From Malachius bipustulatus (taxonomy: Eukaryota > Arthropoda > Insecta > Coleoptera > Melyridae): 64,000 nt of DNA. Shown here in pieces: positions 52,586 through 61,627 of this stretch. The stretch is taken from contig OU342633.1 of the NCBI GenBank assembly GCA_910589415.1, positions 11,508,858 to 11,572,857 on the forward strand, in the 5' to 3' direction. Each line of letters begins with the position of its first letter. Position 1 is the stretch's first letter. The position numbers and the translations under genes are program-made. The notes beneath the pieces were generated by a model, which was not told where the DNA came from, ran no database searches, and worked only from the letters and a program-made list of their open reading frames with translations.

Positions 52586-53231
52586 TTTTAAGCTGCATAA
52601 ACCTGCTCTAATCTACCTATACACAACCAATTCTATACTGAGGATAAAAAATGCTCTATCAAAAGATTAACTATTGCTGTATCCCAACTTATTAATTAAA
52701 TCCCTTAAAAACAATCAATATTGCATATACAAACAGTTTTCCAAAATCCCTTTGGAGGCATGTAACTAATTAATAATTAATAAATCCGCTTGCAACAAGT
52801 ACCATCTCCGCTTTATGATAAATCAACCGTAATTTACCAATTTATTTTTAAATACCACCGCGACGACGCATTGATTACCGCTCATTAATCCAAATAAATG
52901 AAATATCCCCTAGTTGTGACAAATTGAAAAAAATTATACACTCAAAAAATAACTACAAATCCCGATGATTTGTAGCATCCGACAACACCGCTGATACCGC
53001 TATACTCCGAAAATTAAATTTAAACCGAATTCAGGTGATGCGTTTTTTTCCCCTCGCACTATCGCAATTATTATCGCCGTTAACCGCCCGATGTAGCAAA
53101 TATTAATTTCCAAATCCGAAAATACCGCATCAATAAACAACAAATGTAATCACTCAAATCTATCTACAATACATAATAGAGACTAGGTCGCTAGAAATCC
53201 GACTCGAATGGAACCAAATTGCTTCTTTTCC
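52586..53231. other. 5' leader and inner LTR side of BEL element 1
   Basis: This is AT-rich noncoding sequence upstream of the polyprotein on the minus strand. A possible LTR edge lies near 52917, where GTCACAACTA on the minus strand meets a purine-rich stretch. I could not confirm the boundary because the left copy does not match here. Confidence 0.4.
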
Positions 53232-53365
53232 CGACGTATTCGAGAGGTTTTTCAAAAATGCAAATCCGCTTATCAATCTCGCTTTCTTCCGCCGGGTGCC
53301 TACCACGGAGAGGCCTTGTTGCCGCGTTCATTCTTAATAATAATTAAATCAAAACCGCCCAAACA
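53232..53365 (-). repeat. LTR-like repeat of BEL element 1, right
   Basis: This is the partner of 47097-47229, with several substitutions and small indels over 134 bp. Outside this block the two flanks do not align by eye. Confidence 0.7.
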
Positions 53366-53902
53366 GGCACATCAACACTTAAAATAGTGTCTTCAACTCA
53401 CCGCCGGTCATGTTTGCGATTCATTCCCGCCTGCAGAGGAATGATCAACCTAGTCAGTGATCACTTTTCCCCTAAAGGCGGTATACCTTTTTGTTTGTAG
53501 ATGTTTGTTGATGCGGGTGAATTTAAAAGAGTATACCTCGCGTTAATAGGACGTCTGAGATTATTTAGTGTAAAAGAAGTCCTGCACATGAATTTTCAAA
53601 TTGAGAAAACAACTTCAGACGATTCTTTACAGTGAGTGGCTTTTTACAGCGTTAAGAAGAGGCGTCAAGGTTTTCAAAAAATGTACCACGAGATCCGAAG
53701 TTTGTTGGACCTTTTATAGTTTGGACAAAAATTGGATCTTAGACTTATCAGTTGCAAGATGCTGTAGGGAAAACACAGGGTGTGTGGAGTGTGCAGGATC
53801 TCAAACCATTCCTTCATGTAGATCCTGGTTAACTGTAGGTGTCTCGAAGATGTTTCGGTGGTGCGGTATCTCACGATTGTATTGTGAGAGGAATTTATTT
53901 AT
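53366..53902. other. No identifiable gene
   Basis: A 101-codon ORF (53601-53906) is open but has no recognisable motif and runs into the MITE boundary. I do not count it as a gene. The rest is unassigned. Confidence 0.45.
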
Positions 53903-53906
53903 TTAA

Positions 53907-54669
53907 CCTTTAAGTGGTAAGGTGGAACGACTTACTCTTACGCCAACGCGGTGTCTTACAGGCACGGAAGACATTAATGCATCATTGACGGGTTATGCAA
54001 TATTTTTGTGTTAATATATGCTTGTTATTTAATTTTTTGAACCTATAATAATCGGATACATTTGTGTTTAATTATTTTTTATTTGACAAAAAATAAAAAA
54101 TTTCACTTTTAAAATAACAATCTCAAAAAATTAAGTTAAAATTTCTAGTCAACAGGTGGCAATAAAATACAATCAAATAATATTTGATTATATTTTTTTT
54201 ATTTTTTTTTATTTATGGCTGCAATAAACTGCATTATGTTACTTTCCGAGATGTGCAAGAAATTGAAGCAAACGTAATTGCATAGGTAGTTCTTTTAGGA
54301 ACGTGAAAAGGATAATAGAAAATATTGTTCTTTATGAGACAGTTATTTACTTCCTTTCGATGAATGAAAAGTTTATACAAAGCAATATTTATGTTTGCTT
54401 TACCCACAATTCGGTGTAATCAATCATAAAAATAAAGTATTCTTTACGGTAACCCGGTGTCTGCCAGACACAGAACAGGACATGCTATACTTAAAAAATT
54501 TATTACTCGCTTCCTGTGTGCACAAAAATTATGAAATTTTGGCTTTAGTTTCCTAAAGGTACAGTGAAAGAATACACGAACGGAAAAAAATATTTCAAAA
54601 GTAATAACAAAAATATAGCACATTGAAAATGTGTCAGTGTCTGAGAGACACCGCGTTACCACTTAAAGG
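53907..54669. mobile_element. TTAA-flanked MITE, piggyBac-like
   Basis: This 763-bp noncoding element lies between two TTAA sites (53903-53906 and 54670-54673). Its ends are inverted: CCTTTAAGTGGTAA at the left and TTACCACTTAAAGG at the right. An ACGCGGTGTCT motif lies near both ends and a further CCCGGTGTCTGCCAGACAC lies near 54453. TTAA targeting and CC/GG ends are the hallmark of piggyBac-type elements. The left end has about 25 bp inserted between the terminal and subterminal motifs. Confidence 0.8.
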
Positions 54670-54673
54670 TTAA

Positions 54674-55159
54674 TATTTGTTTTTCTTTTTTTTTTCTTTT
54701 TTTTTGTCGAAGGAATGGAGGAGTGTGACACTTTTTTATTTCCCCCCTCTACATTTTCTAAAATATTCTAGAATTATTGGTTGCCTACCGTTTCTTGCTA
54801 AAGGTTTCAGAAATAATTAATGTTAGTAATCTCTTAGGGCCGGTTATTCGTACGAAAAGTTAATCTGTGATTAATTAGATATAGTTAAAATTTGAATGTG
54901 GTTAACTTTCAATTGCGTTGTTCAAAAGATCTGAAATCAGCGGTTAGGTAACCTGAGATTAAAGCTACACGCGAGTTGGCAACATTGCAGTGTTTAGTTT
55001 TCTCGGCCAATCGGCATTATCGGCACTACTCAACGGCACCGTTCGGCGCTCGACAGGCAATACGAATGGCGTTGTGTTGTTGTCGTTATAATAATAATGT
55101 AATTCGGAGTTGGAGCAGAGTAAAATTCCGCAATTTTCTTCCGTGTAAAATGTTATACC
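54674..55159. other. Flank between MITE and DIRS-like element, no gene
   Basis: A pyrimidine-rich patch (54677-54720) is followed by sequence rich in GTTAA/TTAAC motifs (54840-54960). No coding sequence can be supported. Confidence 0.45.
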
Positions 55160-55233
55160 TAATTAAGGGATTAATCGACTTACCTTAAGGAAGATCGATC
55201 CTAATTATTCGAACTCATATTCTGTCCACTTTA
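55160..55233. repeat. DIRS inverted repeat, copy 1
   Basis: This 74-bp segment is the exact or near-exact reverse complement of 55387-55460. It contains TTACCTTAAGGAAGATCGAT and ends in TCTGTCCACTTTA. Confidence 0.85.
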
Positions 55234-55386
55234 CTAACTTCGTAGTATGTAAGGTATCGTGCAGTGATTCACAAGTTGAAAGATAAAAAAACTTATCAGT
55301 TCAGTTATCCATCGCTGGGCCTCTCATTATTCATTGTATCGGATTGATAGTACCACAGATCGTTAAGGCTGGGTGAGGGAGGGACG

Positions 55387-55460
55387 TAAAGTGGACAGAA
55401 TATGAGTTCGAATAATTAGGATCGATCTTCCTTAAGGTAAGTCGATTAATCCCTTAATTA
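55387..55460. repeat. DIRS inverted repeat, copy 2
   Basis: This is the partner of 55160-55233. It is followed at 55461-55500 by a second, direct-orientation copy of the ACTCATATTCTGTCCACTTT part. That multi-copy end structure is typical of circular-intermediate DIRS replication. Confidence 0.85.
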
Positions 55461-55745
55461 TTCCTCACTCATATTCTGTCCACTTTATTAACTTCGTAGA
55501 TGTTGAAAGAAATAATTATTGAAAATACAACAAAAGAAAAAATAAATAATAACGATCTGTTAACGCCATAATAATATATTAATAAATTATTACCACGTAC
55601 AACCTTTTTTGAGAACACAAAAATTTAATAGGTATATAAGTACAAGATAAATCAACAAATTTTAACAATTTAACATTTAACTACAAATTATTATGATAAC
55701 ATAATTTTTAATGACCCATAAACAGAATAACGTTTATAAAATTGA

Positions 55746-56631
55746 TTATTGCTCATTCATGGTCAACACTGAATTTGCTAATTCAGTGGGATTTACAGAT
55801 AAAGGTTTATTATAAAATTTACTAAATACTTCCGAAGTTCTAGACCATCCGGCCGTCTGTCTGATAACATCTATACTAACACCAGCCCTTCTTGCCGCCG
55901 AAGTGGAGGCATGGCGGGTACTATAGCCCTTAAATATCTTAGTATCTACACCGCTGAGTGTAAGAACCGATTTAAGCCAACGACTAATTGTCTGAGCTGA
56001 TGCGGCCCTTTATGGTTTCTTACCTAGTTATGAAAAGATAATTTTCATTTGTTGGCCTCAACTTTTTAGTTCTTTCGAGATAATGAATCAAGGTGGATGT
56101 AACACAAAGGCCAGGTTTAGCAGTAAAAAATGGAAGATGTAACACTGGATTTAAATTCTTAGGAGCAGTTGTCTTAACTCGACCTGTTATATAAATTTCA
56201 ATCCAGGTTGGTTTTATGACGATATTACCAATTTCAATTAATGAAAACGTCTGCGTTCTATGCCCAGAAGCGAGTGCAATCAACATAATAAGCTTAAGCG
56301 TTAATACTCCCAATGAGAGCTTATCCAATGGATACTGTTTTTCTAGATATTGAAGAACAGGGTGTGGGTCCCAAGTAGTGGAGTATTTTGGCGATGGTGG
56401 ATTTAAATTAAAAACTCCTTTAAACAGGCGTTTGATTACCCTCTCATCCGAGCTGGAGAAGTTCATGATTAGTGCCAAAGCTGACCTCACTGTGTTAATC
56501 GAATTGTAAGAAAGGTGAGAATCAACAAGTGATTTGAAAAATTTTACCGTAGTAGACAAATCATACCTGAAAACGTCCTTATTACGTCCATTACAAGGGT
56601 TTTTACACATTTTATGAGACAAGGGTCTCAT
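55746..56631 (-). pseudogene. Tyrosine recombinase of the DIRS-like element
   Basis: The first 203 codons (to a stop at 56020) contain the first catalytic arginine in ALASGHRTQTF. After the stop and a frame change, similar sequence runs to 55746 and carries STRHASTSAARRAG, then AGWSRTSEVFSKFYNK with the likely nucleophilic tyrosine. The domain is thus almost complete but split by one stop/frameshift. It would integrate a circular DNA intermediate in a working element. Confidence 0.8.
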
Positions 56632-57589
56632 AAAAGCCTCCCTGATAACCTCGCGGCAACCAGGGTAAGGTGTTGGTGATTCGGATACGGATTTCTGAAA
56701 GGGGATAAAATTAAGTCTTCAGTTGGACCAAAACAAATTTTATTTCCCTTTATCAAACGAAAAAATAATGGATACCAGGGCTGATTCGACCAATCAGGTA
56801 CCACCACTATACCCTCAGCATCGTCGACTACTATTTTTTCCAGTACCCTTGATATCATTGCAAAAGAAGGGAAAGCGTAAAATTTCAATCCATGCCACGA
56901 GATGGAAAAAGAATCGACTGTAACTGAATCCGGATCCGGTTTCCAAGAGATATATTATGTCGAACACTTTTTATTTAATTTGGATGCAAATAGGTCGATC
57001 TTCGGAAGTCTTAATTCAGTCACAATAGCATCAAAATATGCATTACCTAACTCATATTCCGTTTCAATGTTAGAGATACGAGATTCAGAGTCTGCTATAC
57101 TGTTTTGCTTTGATGGAATGTATGATGCAAAAATGAAAAGTTGCCTCTCCTCGCACCATTGCCAAATCTGTCTACTAATGTGATTTAACTGATCATACTG
57201 TACACTTCCCATTTTATTAATAGAGGCTATAGCCGTGGTGTTGTCTATCCTAAGCAAAATGTTGCAGTTCTTCAAGTTCCTTGCAAATGATTTTAGCCCA
57301 TAAAAAACTGCTAATAGTTCCAGTATGTTTATGTGTAAATTTTTTTGGACATCGGACCAAAAACCATGAGTTTTACCTGTTTGGCAGTACACGCCCCATC
57401 CTGAAGGGGAAGCGTCAGAAAAAATTTCTAAGACATAAGTTCCATGTTTTATATTTTGGAAGCTACTAGGTAAATTTTTAAGCCATCATTGCAAATCATT
57501 TATTACTGTTGGTGAATTTTTCATTATCGCGTCAAAATTATTATTATTATTCTTCAATGCGTTCCATTTTGCATTTTCCAGATTTTTTG
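56628..57589 (-). pseudogene. DIRS RNase H region and linker, frameshifted
   Basis: The frame 57392-56955 carries INILELLAVFYGLKSFA, LLRIDNTTAIASINKMG and SYIPSKQNSIADSESR, the RNase H-like region of DIRS. The frame 56888-56628 carries FPSFAMISRVLEKI and VVPDWSNQPWYPLF, the conserved linker before the recombinase. Frame breaks separate them. Confidence 0.78.
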
Positions 57590-57591
57590 TA
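57590..57591. repeat. TA target duplication of the palindromic MITE, left
   Basis: The TA pairs with TA at 58471-58472, as for Tc1/mariner-type insertions. Confidence 0.6.
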
Positions 57592-58470
57592 TACAGGGTG
57601 TCCCAGCTTATTCGAAGCGGTCTCTGTAGGCCAAACGATGGACTTTTTCAAAAAACTGTTTGAAAATTCAAGTACAGAATCACAATGGCCATAATGTAAA
57701 ATTATTTTGGAGTATACAGAGTGTCCCATATGACAGTGGCATATCAAAGTTATGTTTTTTTAAATGGAATGCTCCTATGTTATTGCAATTTTAGAATGTC
57801 TGAGAAGAGAAAATAAGATTGGCTTTCACAGTTGGTGTTTAAATTCAGAAGTTTTTGAGTTATAAACAAGTGAAAATCGTCATTTTTCAAGTTCAAGGCC
57901 CTGTATAACAAAAACGGCTGAAGATAGAGAAAAACGGCTTACATGTCCCTATTTTAACTTTTTATGTACTATCCTATGGTATAGAAACATTTGTACTTTC
58001 TTTGATTTTTTTATTTGGTGACGCGTGGAGAAATCTCAGAATTTTTCAAATTTTTTATCACCCTGTATAAACATTTCATCTACATCATAGGATAGTACAT
58101 GAAAGTTAAAATAGGGACATGTAAGCCGTTTTTCTCTATCTTCAGCCGTTTTCGTTGTACAGGGACTGAACTTGAAAAATGTCGATTTTCACTTGTTTAT
58201 AACTCAAAAACTTCTGAATTTAAACACCAACTATAAAAGCCAATCTTATTTACTCTTCTCAGGCAATCTAAAAATGCGATAACATGGGAGCATTCCATTT
58301 AAAAAAACATAACTTTGATATGCCACTGTCATATGGGACACCCTGTATACTCCAAAATAATTTTAAATTATGGCCATTGTGATTCTGTACTCGAATTTTC
58401 AAAAAAATTATTGAAAAAGTCCATCGTTTGGCCTACAGAGACCGCTTCGAATAAGCTGGGACACCCTGTA
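57592..58470. mobile_element. Palindromic MITE with TACAGGGTGTCCC ends
   Basis: This 879-bp noncoding element is almost wholly self-complementary. The left half (57592-58010) mirrors the right half (58060-58470), including the terminal TACAGGGTGTCCCAGC and an internal second copy of the motif near 57714 and 58330. TA duplication fits a Tc1/mariner-type enzyme. It interrupts the DIRS reverse transcriptase, whose coding sequence resumes on each side. Confidence 0.85.
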
Positions 58471-58472
58471 TA

Positions 58473-58850
58473 CCCATCCATACTTCACTGCAGGGCAGGC
58501 TGCTATTAATTTGCCTAATAGCATAGCAAAAACTCCAATCTTAAAACTAGATTTCTTAATTAATGCTGTTATGTCCTTGCATATTTTTATTTTCATCTCA
58601 TTACAGAGGAAGAAAGTCAAATTCATCGAATTATAATTAAATCCTAAGAAAGAGATTTCCCTTGACGGTATTAATTGACTTTTGTTGAAATTTACTAAAA
58701 AACCTAAACTGGATAGTAAATCTGTTGTTTCACGAATATTATTGCGACACTCTGTTTCAGAGGTAGCAAGCAACAATATATCATCAAGATAAATAACAGA
58801 AAGATAACCTTTTGATCTTAAAAAACCTTCTTGCGCATCAATCGCAGAAA
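58473..58850 (-). pseudogene. DIRS reverse transcriptase, palm and thumb part
   Basis: Minus-strand reading gives GYLSVIYLDDILLLATSE (catalytic YLDD near 58787-58798), then LSSLGFLVNFNKSQLIPS and EISFLGFNYNSMNLTF, and finally LLGKLIAACPAVKYGWVY before the MITE. This is typical of DIRS RT. Both ends are cut by insertions. Confidence 0.82.
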
Positions 58851-60653
58851 TAGTGTATTTTTATGCGATTCAATTCTGAATATTTTCACCGATTTTTAAA
58901 TTGGCTTTCTGAAATTTTCCATAGTCAGGTCATATTAGCGTAGTGGTTTACTGAGAAAATTTCATTTCATTTAGTTTGAAAACGTGTCTTAGAATGGATT
59001 TTTAAATTTAACAAAAAAAAAAAATGACAAATTTTAATTTTTTTTTCCTTTTCCTGTGTCCGCTAATTTTTCCTCTAACTGGCTAACTTTACCTAAAAAT
59101 ACTATTCTTTACGCTACCTTTAATAAATTCGCAAAAAGTGAAAGGGGAATTTTGAAAACCGAAAATTTGAAATTTTAGACGAATAAACATCATGCAAAAA
59201 TATTCGAATATCTCCGCCATTTTTCTTATTTGCTTCTTGAAATTTTTCAGAGTTAGGGGTTATTCATATAGTTGTCTACTGGAAAAACTTCAGCTCAATT
59301 CCTTCAAAAAAGGCTCATAAACGGTTATAGAAATTTAGCCATTTTTACCCTTTTCCTACCCACGCCACTGGCTTATTAATGAAAAATATGCAAATTTTAC
59401 TGCATTAACTCAAATTTAAAAGAATTTTCTTCCAATCGTGTTAATTTGGTTTAAATTTGTTTTTCTAACTTGCTTATAGGTAGGTAGGTATTGGGGTTCC
59501 AAATCTGGCAATTTTTTCTAAAATTGAAAAGGCCGCCATTTTGAAACGATTCGATTTCACTCAAATACAGTACCAGACGACTTCTTGCGGCTATCTTACT
59601 CATAAAAAAATTTCAGCCCCCTAGATTGAAAACTGCGACCAGAAACCGTGCCTCATAGACGGTTTTTATTTTTAATTTGGAGGGACACCCTGTAGAAATA
59701 ACGCAGCTTTAGGAAATTTTTTTTACGAAAATCAAATGTCATTTTGAAGTTTCACAAGGGTAAAAAACTTCGTTTATTAATCTTTAAATATGAAGCTACA
59801 GCACCGGTTTTAAAATTTTAGAGAAATAAACATCATATGAAAAAAATATTAATATCTCCGCCATTTTTCTTATTTACTTCTTGAAACTTTTAAGGGTTAA
59901 AGTATATTAGTGTACTTGCCTACTGTGAAAATTTCAGTTCAATTTCTGTAAAAATGAACTCATAAACGGTTATAGAAATTTAGACATTTTTACCCTTTTC
60001 CTACCCACGCCACTGGCTTATTAATATAAATAATGCCAATTTTATTGCTTTAACTCAAATTTCAAATAGTTTTCTTCCAATCTTGTTAATTTTATTTTAA
60101 AGTTTTATTGCCATCTTGCTCATACAGGGACTCAAAAAATAGCAAATTTCCCAAAAATTCAAATGGCTTCCATTTTGAAACGGCTTGGCCGATTTTGCTC
60201 AAGTGCAATACCAGACCACTCCTTGTGGATATCTTACTCCCACAAAAATTTCAGCTTCCTAGATTGAAAACTGCGACCTGAAATGATACCACAACAACCG
60301 GATTCCTGGAATTTTGAAGGGACACCCTGTAGAAGTGTCTCGACTTTTGAGAATTTTTTCAACGAAAATCTAACATCATTCCAATGTTTTATAAGGATCC
60401 AAAATTTCGTTCACTAATCGTCAAAGATAAAGCTACAGGAGCGTTTTTAAAATCGTAATTTCGCGTTTTTGATGAAATATATAAATATATAAATATATAT
60501 ATATATATCGTGGGCAGGTGAATTTTGGAAAACCACTTTTTCGTGATCTGGGGGTCATGATCGGTGGACATTTGATGAGTTTGGGTGATTTTCGAAAAGT
60601 GATGTCGTCCTCAATAGTGTATTTTTTTGTTAAAAAATACACTAAAACTTATT
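58851..60653. mobile_element. 1.8-kb noncoding insertion with internal duplication
   Basis: This insertion splits the DIRS RT. It begins TAGTGTATTTTTATG. It ends with a hairpin whose two sides are TAGTGTATTTTTT and AAAAAATACACTA (about 60615-60653), so the left end is complementary to the last bases. About AAA is duplicated at the edges. Inside is a two-copy repeat of period about 630-645 bp (59080-60370) with TCTCCGCCATTTTTCTTATT, CACGCCACTGGCTTATTAAT and GGGACACCCTGTAGAA. There is no coding capacity. The class is uncertain. Confidence 0.65.
59080..60370. repeat. Two-copy tandem duplication, period about 640 bp
   Basis: Matching landmarks: TCTCCGCCATTTTTC at 59211 and 59855; TTTACCCTTTTCCTACCCAC near 59345 and 59990; GGGACACCCTGTAGAA at 59692 and 60319. 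Each unit ends in GGGACACCCTGTA, the same 13 bases as the end of the nearby palindromic MITE. Confidence 0.75.
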
Positions 60654-60775
60654 ACTGGTTTTAATAATTTAGTAAAAGTATAGGGCGCGACATTTAAACC
60701 GAATGGTAAAACATTAAATTGATATAAAATGTCTTTGTATTGAAAACGTATGTTACGTCTTATTTTAATATTCTT
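60654..60775 (-). pseudogene. DIRS reverse transcriptase, fingers part
   Basis: Minus-strand reading gives IRFQYKDILYQFNVLPFGLN followed by VAPYTFTKLLKPV, the conserved block just before the catalytic YxDD segment. It continues at 58850 beyond the 1.8-kb insertion. The fragment stops being coding near 60775, where the next element seems to begin. Confidence 0.78.
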
Positions 60776-61627
60776 GTATTTTAATCTTTTTATTCAATTT
60801 TGGCAACTTTGCCAGTTCCGGCAAGTGCTGATGTTTGCTTCTTAGTAAGCAGGAAAAAAAACAAAAACAATACCTAGTTACGAATTGTAAAACTTTATGT
60901 CAATAAAAATAATTAATAAATTACATCAATTGAACCCTTTTGTGTTTTGAATGTGGGCAGTGAACATCCCCTACATTTGAGCTGGTCCTTCGAGCCGGAT
61001 TGGTGTAATTTGTGGTCATTACAATGGTAATTATCATTTAAAGAAGGGTTGTATTCATTCATTTGCACTTTTCAAGAAGTTCAGACGTGAGACGCGAACG
61101 TCACGCTACGAACTTTGATTCAACCAGTCAAGGAGCAGGCATACGTTCCCGATTCAAGCGGAATCCAAGTACTCCGGAGATCGACGTGTCTGTTCTACTG
61201 CATTGGCTTCAACGGCGAGAACTCAGATTCATGGTGCATGCAGCAAGGTCGACCTTATCGTAACACATAATAAGGTTCATAATAACTGACGCCGAGTCTC
61301 TGAGTGAGTTCATTCCAGTCTTTCCCATTTACAAACATTTCCACGTTTCCTTAATAAATTAATCATCGTTTCAATTCCTTATTAGTAGAAATTGAACAAT
61401 TATAAGATTCGTCTTTAAGAATTAATAATTAATTTGTCATTTTGAATCTTAGGTGATATAGGTACACACCTAGTAAATTTATTTAGGTTTATTAATTTAA
61501 ATACTTATTCATTTAAAGAATAAATAAGTATAATACCTACACATTTTAGTAATTTGTGCAACAAATTATTACATTCATTTTCAATTCTTTATCGTTGTTT
61601 TGTCGCCTTCCTACAACAGTTCTCGAC
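60776..61627 (+). other. 5' LTR (tentative) and leader of BEL element 2
   Basis: The DIRS sequence ends near 60775. A short LTR could span about 60776-60968, ending GGGCAGTGAACA. It is followed by a leader containing GGTCCTTCGAGCCGGATT (about 60983-61000), which looks like the primer-site leader of insect BEL elements. The 3' LTR lies outside the window, so the LTR limits cannot be tested. The leader up to 61627 has no convincing gene. Confidence 0.4.

Larger units (their letters stand above)
55160..60775 (-). mobile_element. DIRS-like tyrosine-recombinase retroelement, broken
   Basis: On the minus strand the fragments read RT (60654-60775 and 58473-58850), RNase H and linker (56628-57589), then tyrosine recombinase (55746-56631), the DIRS order. 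At the 3' side lie 74-bp inverted repeats (55160-55233 and 55387-55460) plus a partial direct copy (55461-55500), as expected for DIRS terminal and internal complementary regions. Two later insertions interrupt the RT: a palindromic MITE (57592-58470) and a 1.8-kb element (58851-60653). The 5' part of the element is missing. It is certainly inactive. Confidence 0.82.

Noticed and set aside
47025..52920. GTCACAACTAGG in inverted orientation on the two sides of BEL element 1
   Set aside because: The match is only about 12 bases, the neighbouring sequences do not pair, and the LTR-like blocks are in direct orientation. It is probably chance.
53601..53906. 101-codon ORF
   Set aside because: It has no recognisable domain, ends in the TTAA site of the MITE and has no supporting context.
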